A stretch of 6,024 nt of DNA from contig CAZMRK010000539.1 in NCBI GenBank assembly GCA_964568355.1, forward strand, positions 1 to 6,024, read 5' to 3'. A program made the position numbers and the translations under genes. Shown here piece by piece: positions 4,416 through 6,024 of the stretch. The notes beneath the pieces were generated by a model, which worked only from the letters and a program-made list of their open reading frames with translations, searched no databases and was not told the DNA's origin. The DNA is from JAJPJX01 sp964568355. Lineage in GTDB: Bacteria; Acidobacteriota; Terriglobia; Bryobacterales; Bryobacteraceae. Every line of letters starts with the position of its first letter. Within the stretch, counting starts at the first letter, position 1.

Positions 4416-5567
4416 ATGAAGCAGCCAATTGCAAGCGGATCAATAGAACTTCCATGGTTCGATCTCAGTTCGTCGGACTTTGAGGCCCTCTGCTTGGAAT
4501 TGGCAACCGTTGAACTCCGAACAACATTCTCTTTGTACGGTCGTCCCGGGGACAGGCAGTTCGGTATTGACTTGATTGGCTGTGGCCCCGCGGGCGAGCA
4601 AAACATCGCCGTCCAGTGTCGGCGTGTGAAGCGATTTGGTCCGGCAGACCTGACGACACTCATCAATGAACTCGCCAGACTTCCTCTTCACCTCCAGTTG
4701 CTGTACGTGTTTGTTGGATGTCGAGTCTCGTCGGAAGTTCGCAATGTGGCAATCGGCCATAGGCACAATCTGAGTTCTGGCGCAGGCCCGATTCAACGAT
4801 TGGAAATCTGGGATGCGGATGATCTGCGTCGCCGTTTGATGAAGTACCCGAATACTGTAGGCGCTTTTTTGGGCCTACCTCTGAGAGACTCCTTTTTTCC
4901 TGAACTTAAGCAAGCAGATATCGTTCTTGGGTTGGAATCTTTGCGCCACGAAATTCGGAAGTTGCGCGAGCGCCTAGCACCTCAACCACACATCGTGGCG
5001 AAGCCGAACATCAGCCGAGAACAAGGTGGCATCACCGAGCAGTTCGACTTACGAGTCGATCTGGACTGGACAGTAAGTGGCATGTTCCCGAAGGCCGATG
5101 GGGTCGTTGAAATGCATGGCGCTTTTCCGAGTCGTCGTGGCTTCTCCATCACGCAGAACCTGATCTTTACGGATAGAAATCCTCCGAACACGCTCTTTGG
5201 AGCGGCTCCCCGGTATTGCTCGTTGTCTCTAGTTCTGAGCCCCGATGAAACGGTCGATTTTGAAACGGCCATGTTGATTGCGAAGACGTCACGGATGAAT
5301 GATTCACATCCTGTTTACTATTGCGACAGCGTCTTCGTGAGTGGGATGCCTGGATCGGGGCCGAACATCTCTCTACCGAAGCGCGAGATATCATTCTCGA
5401 TTTACTCTTGGGATCACGCTTGGACGGCGTTTGCTGCGGCCGGCAGGTATCTAGACAAGTACGAGGATGCCGCGTTGGCTGCGCGGCGTCTGAGATTACA
5501 ATCCAAGGTTGCCAGCGGGGTAGAGCAAAGCACGGCATTGTTTCACCAGTTTGTCTACAAGGATTGA
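4416..5567 (+). CDS. Mrr-like PD-(D/E)XK nuclease domain fused to an unknown C-terminal domain, putative defence protein
   Basis: The 383-residue protein opens with a nuclease-like domain (about 1-160). FDLSSSDFEALCLELA (15-30) is the leading helix, then come GRPGDRQFGIDL with D52 and IAVQCRR with Q67, in the D...QxK layout of Mrr-type enzymes. The expected Lys is replaced by Arg69. IWDADDLRRRLMKYP (131-145) and a TVGAFLGLPL segment match the end of such domains in restriction-like and STAND-associated proteins. A short coiled coil (169-188) leads to a domain of about 190 residues that I do not recognise. It is rich in beta strands and aromatic residues (FDLRVDLDWTVSG, EISFSIYSWDHAW). DNA or RNA cleavage triggered by the C-terminal part is inference. 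Base composition is clearly lower in G+C than in the native genes, which suggests transfer. The gene lies alone downstream of hicBA and ends eight bases before a small hairpin. It is intact, unlike its neighbours. Confidence 0.75.
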   Translation: MKQPIASGSIELPWFDLSSSDFEALCLELATVELRTTFSLYGRPGDRQFGIDLIGCGPAGEQNIAVQCRRVKRFGPADLTTLINELARLPLHLQLLYVFVGCRVSSEVRNVAIGHRHNLSSGAGPIQRLEIWDADDLRRRLMKYPNTVGAFLGLPLRDSFFPELKQADIVLGLESLRHEIRKLRERLAPQPHIVAKPNISREQGGITEQFDLRVDLDWTVSGMFPKADGVVEMHGAFPSRRGFSITQNLIFTDRNPPNTLFGAAPRYCSLSLVLSPDETVDFETAMLIAKTSRMNDSHPVYYCDSVFVSGMPGSGPNISLPKREISFSIYSWDHAWTAFAAAGRYLDKYEDAALAARRLRLQSKVASGVEQSTALFHQFVYKD

Positions 5568-5849
5568 TCGAGCTCGTGGACGGGTAAAGTCCACTTTCGA
5601 AGACCTCACGCTCGACGTAGTCTCCGAGAAGACTTCGGTCTCCTTGGCTTCATAGTCGTCGGAATCGGTTTCCTCCGGCTCTTCTTTTTTGTGCCACGTC
5701 ATGGAGCCAATAGCGTAGGAGGAAGTTCTTGCCGTCCGTGTTCAGGTACCCTGATCGTCGAGCCATTCCAGAAAAGCATCGAACATCTCCTTCTGCTTTT
5801 GCGTCGGCTTGTGCTTAGCTTTCGAGTCGAGCGTGATCTGAATCGCCAT
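5496..5849 (-). pseudogene. Broken small hypothetical gene with probable paired frameshifts, converging on the nuclease gene
   Basis: The ATG at 5849 has GAGG (5856-5859) six bases upstream and reads MAIQITLDSKAKHKPTQKQK then EMFDAFLEWLDDQG before stopping at 5742-5744 after 35 residues. A one-base gain in the run 5749-5751 would continue it as YLNTDGKNFLLRYWLHDVA. Loss of one base in the six-T run 5685-5690 would carry it on into the acidic KEEPEETDSDDYEAKETE. The two shifts cancel. Further on the same frame is open to 5496, overlapping the nuclease 3' end by 72 bp. A second frame there (LLGDYVEREVFESGLYPS) also looks coding, so a third lesion is possible. Charged, Lys- and Glu-rich and soluble by composition, it matches no family I know. 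Either a decayed gene or read errors in homopolymers would explain it. Confidence 0.4.
5576..5597 (+). terminator. Hairpin after the nuclease gene, weak intrinsic terminator
   Basis: GTGGAC and GTCCAC pair perfectly around a seven-base loop and are followed by TTT, starting eight bases after the stop codon. The position is right for a terminator, but the stem and T-run are short. The same bases lie inside the broken minus-strand gene. Confidence 0.4.
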
Positions 5850-6024
5850 TCAGAGCCTCGGGCCCAGTAATCCGGACCGTACTCATGACGAAGGTCCGGA
5901 AGTTGGCCGCAAGTAGGGCTCTGCGAAGTTGTGCCCGTTCCGTCCGGATTGCCGCCACTCGGAGAAAGCCGTATTTGAGGATTAGTAACGCGAAGCCGGC
6001 TTGCCACCGGTAATCGCTGTTGTT
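5815..6024 (-). CDS. C-terminal end of a hypothetical protein entering from the right edge
   Basis: This frame is open from the right edge to a TAA at 5815 and gives 69 residues. It starts NNSDYRWQAGFALLILKYGF, continues with a basic amphipathic stretch (RTERAQLRRALLAANF), and ends in a polar tail. The codon third positions are moderately GC-rich. It overlaps the next minus-strand start by 35 bp, which is long for a clean operon. A competing frame (HEYGPDYWARGSEWRF) is also open in part of it. Given the indels next door, this may also be a remnant. No family recognised. Confidence 0.3.
   Translation of the reverse strand, partial: NNSDYRWQAGFALLILKYGFLRVAAIRTERAQLRRALLAANFRTFVMSTVRITGPEALNGDSDHARLES
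5856..5859 (-). promoter_or_regulatory. Ribosome binding site of the broken minus-strand gene
   Basis: On the minus strand GAGG lies six bases before the ATG at 5849. It supports that this ATG once started a real gene, even though the frame now breaks after 35 codons. Confidence 0.45.
5871..5900. repeat. 8-bp inverted repeat upstream of the broken gene
   Basis: TCCGGACC (5871-5878) and GGTCCGGA (5893-5900) are perfectly inverted with 14 bases between them, and a third TCCGGA occurs at 5943-5948. The pair lies 22-51 bp upstream of the minus-strand start at 5849, a position suitable for an operator or a leader hairpin. It also overlaps the end of the partial frame from the right edge. Confidence 0.3.

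Noticed and set aside
5699..6007. Minus-strand 102-codon frame at the right end
   Set aside because: Its product is Ser-, Arg- and Pro-rich with no fold-like pattern, and it overlaps the better supported ATG at 5849 with its ribosome binding site.

Overview
The window looks like chromosomal DNA from a GC-rich soil-type bacterium. I lean towards Acidobacteriota (Bryobacterales or Solibacter-like). The grounds are high G+C in the housekeeping genes (42 of 60 bases in 1681-1740), a DinB-fold protein beside a glucan phosphorylase, and a 35-codon repeat reading PLAxARGSVPxLN that I associate with acidobacterial genomes. The taxon is an impression, not a proof.

Left half (1-3308), intact genes. 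The N-terminal two thirds or so of an alpha-glucan phosphorylase (glgP, minus strand) runs off the left edge. A 79-bp gap holding a 13-bp palindrome separates it from a divergent DinB-superfamily protein (plus strand). A 464-bp stretch without a credible protein gene follows (2038-2501). It contains a good sigma70-like promoter, two adjacent stem-loops ending in a pyrimidine tract (a possible small RNA), and two tandem copies of a 105-bp repeat. A nitrilase-superfamily carbon-nitrogen hydrolase with a complete Glu-Lys-Cys triad lies on the minus strand.

Right half (3309-6024), an accessory defence or stress islet. A 57-residue single-pass membrane protein with a strong ribosome binding site points left, divergent from a hicB-hicA toxin-antitoxin pair. 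The pair keeps its 4-bp stop/start overlap, but hicA carries two compensating frameshifts that scramble about 13 residues of its N-terminal half, and hicB probably has one near its 5' end. Next comes an intact, lower-GC gene (29 of 60 bases in 4441-4500) coding for an Mrr-like PD-(D/E)XK nuclease domain fused to an unrecognised C-terminal domain. It is followed by a short terminator-like hairpin. The last 450 bp hold a broken minus-strand gene with a good ribosome binding site and a probable pair of compensating shifts, plus the end of another minus-strand reading frame that enters from the right edge.

Glucan phosphorylase, DinB protein and hydrolase do not form a pathway that I can see. HicBA, the nuclease-fusion gene and the decayed small genes look like laterally acquired defence material. 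The nuclease gene is the only clearly intact multi-domain member, and the most likely source of new biology in the window.
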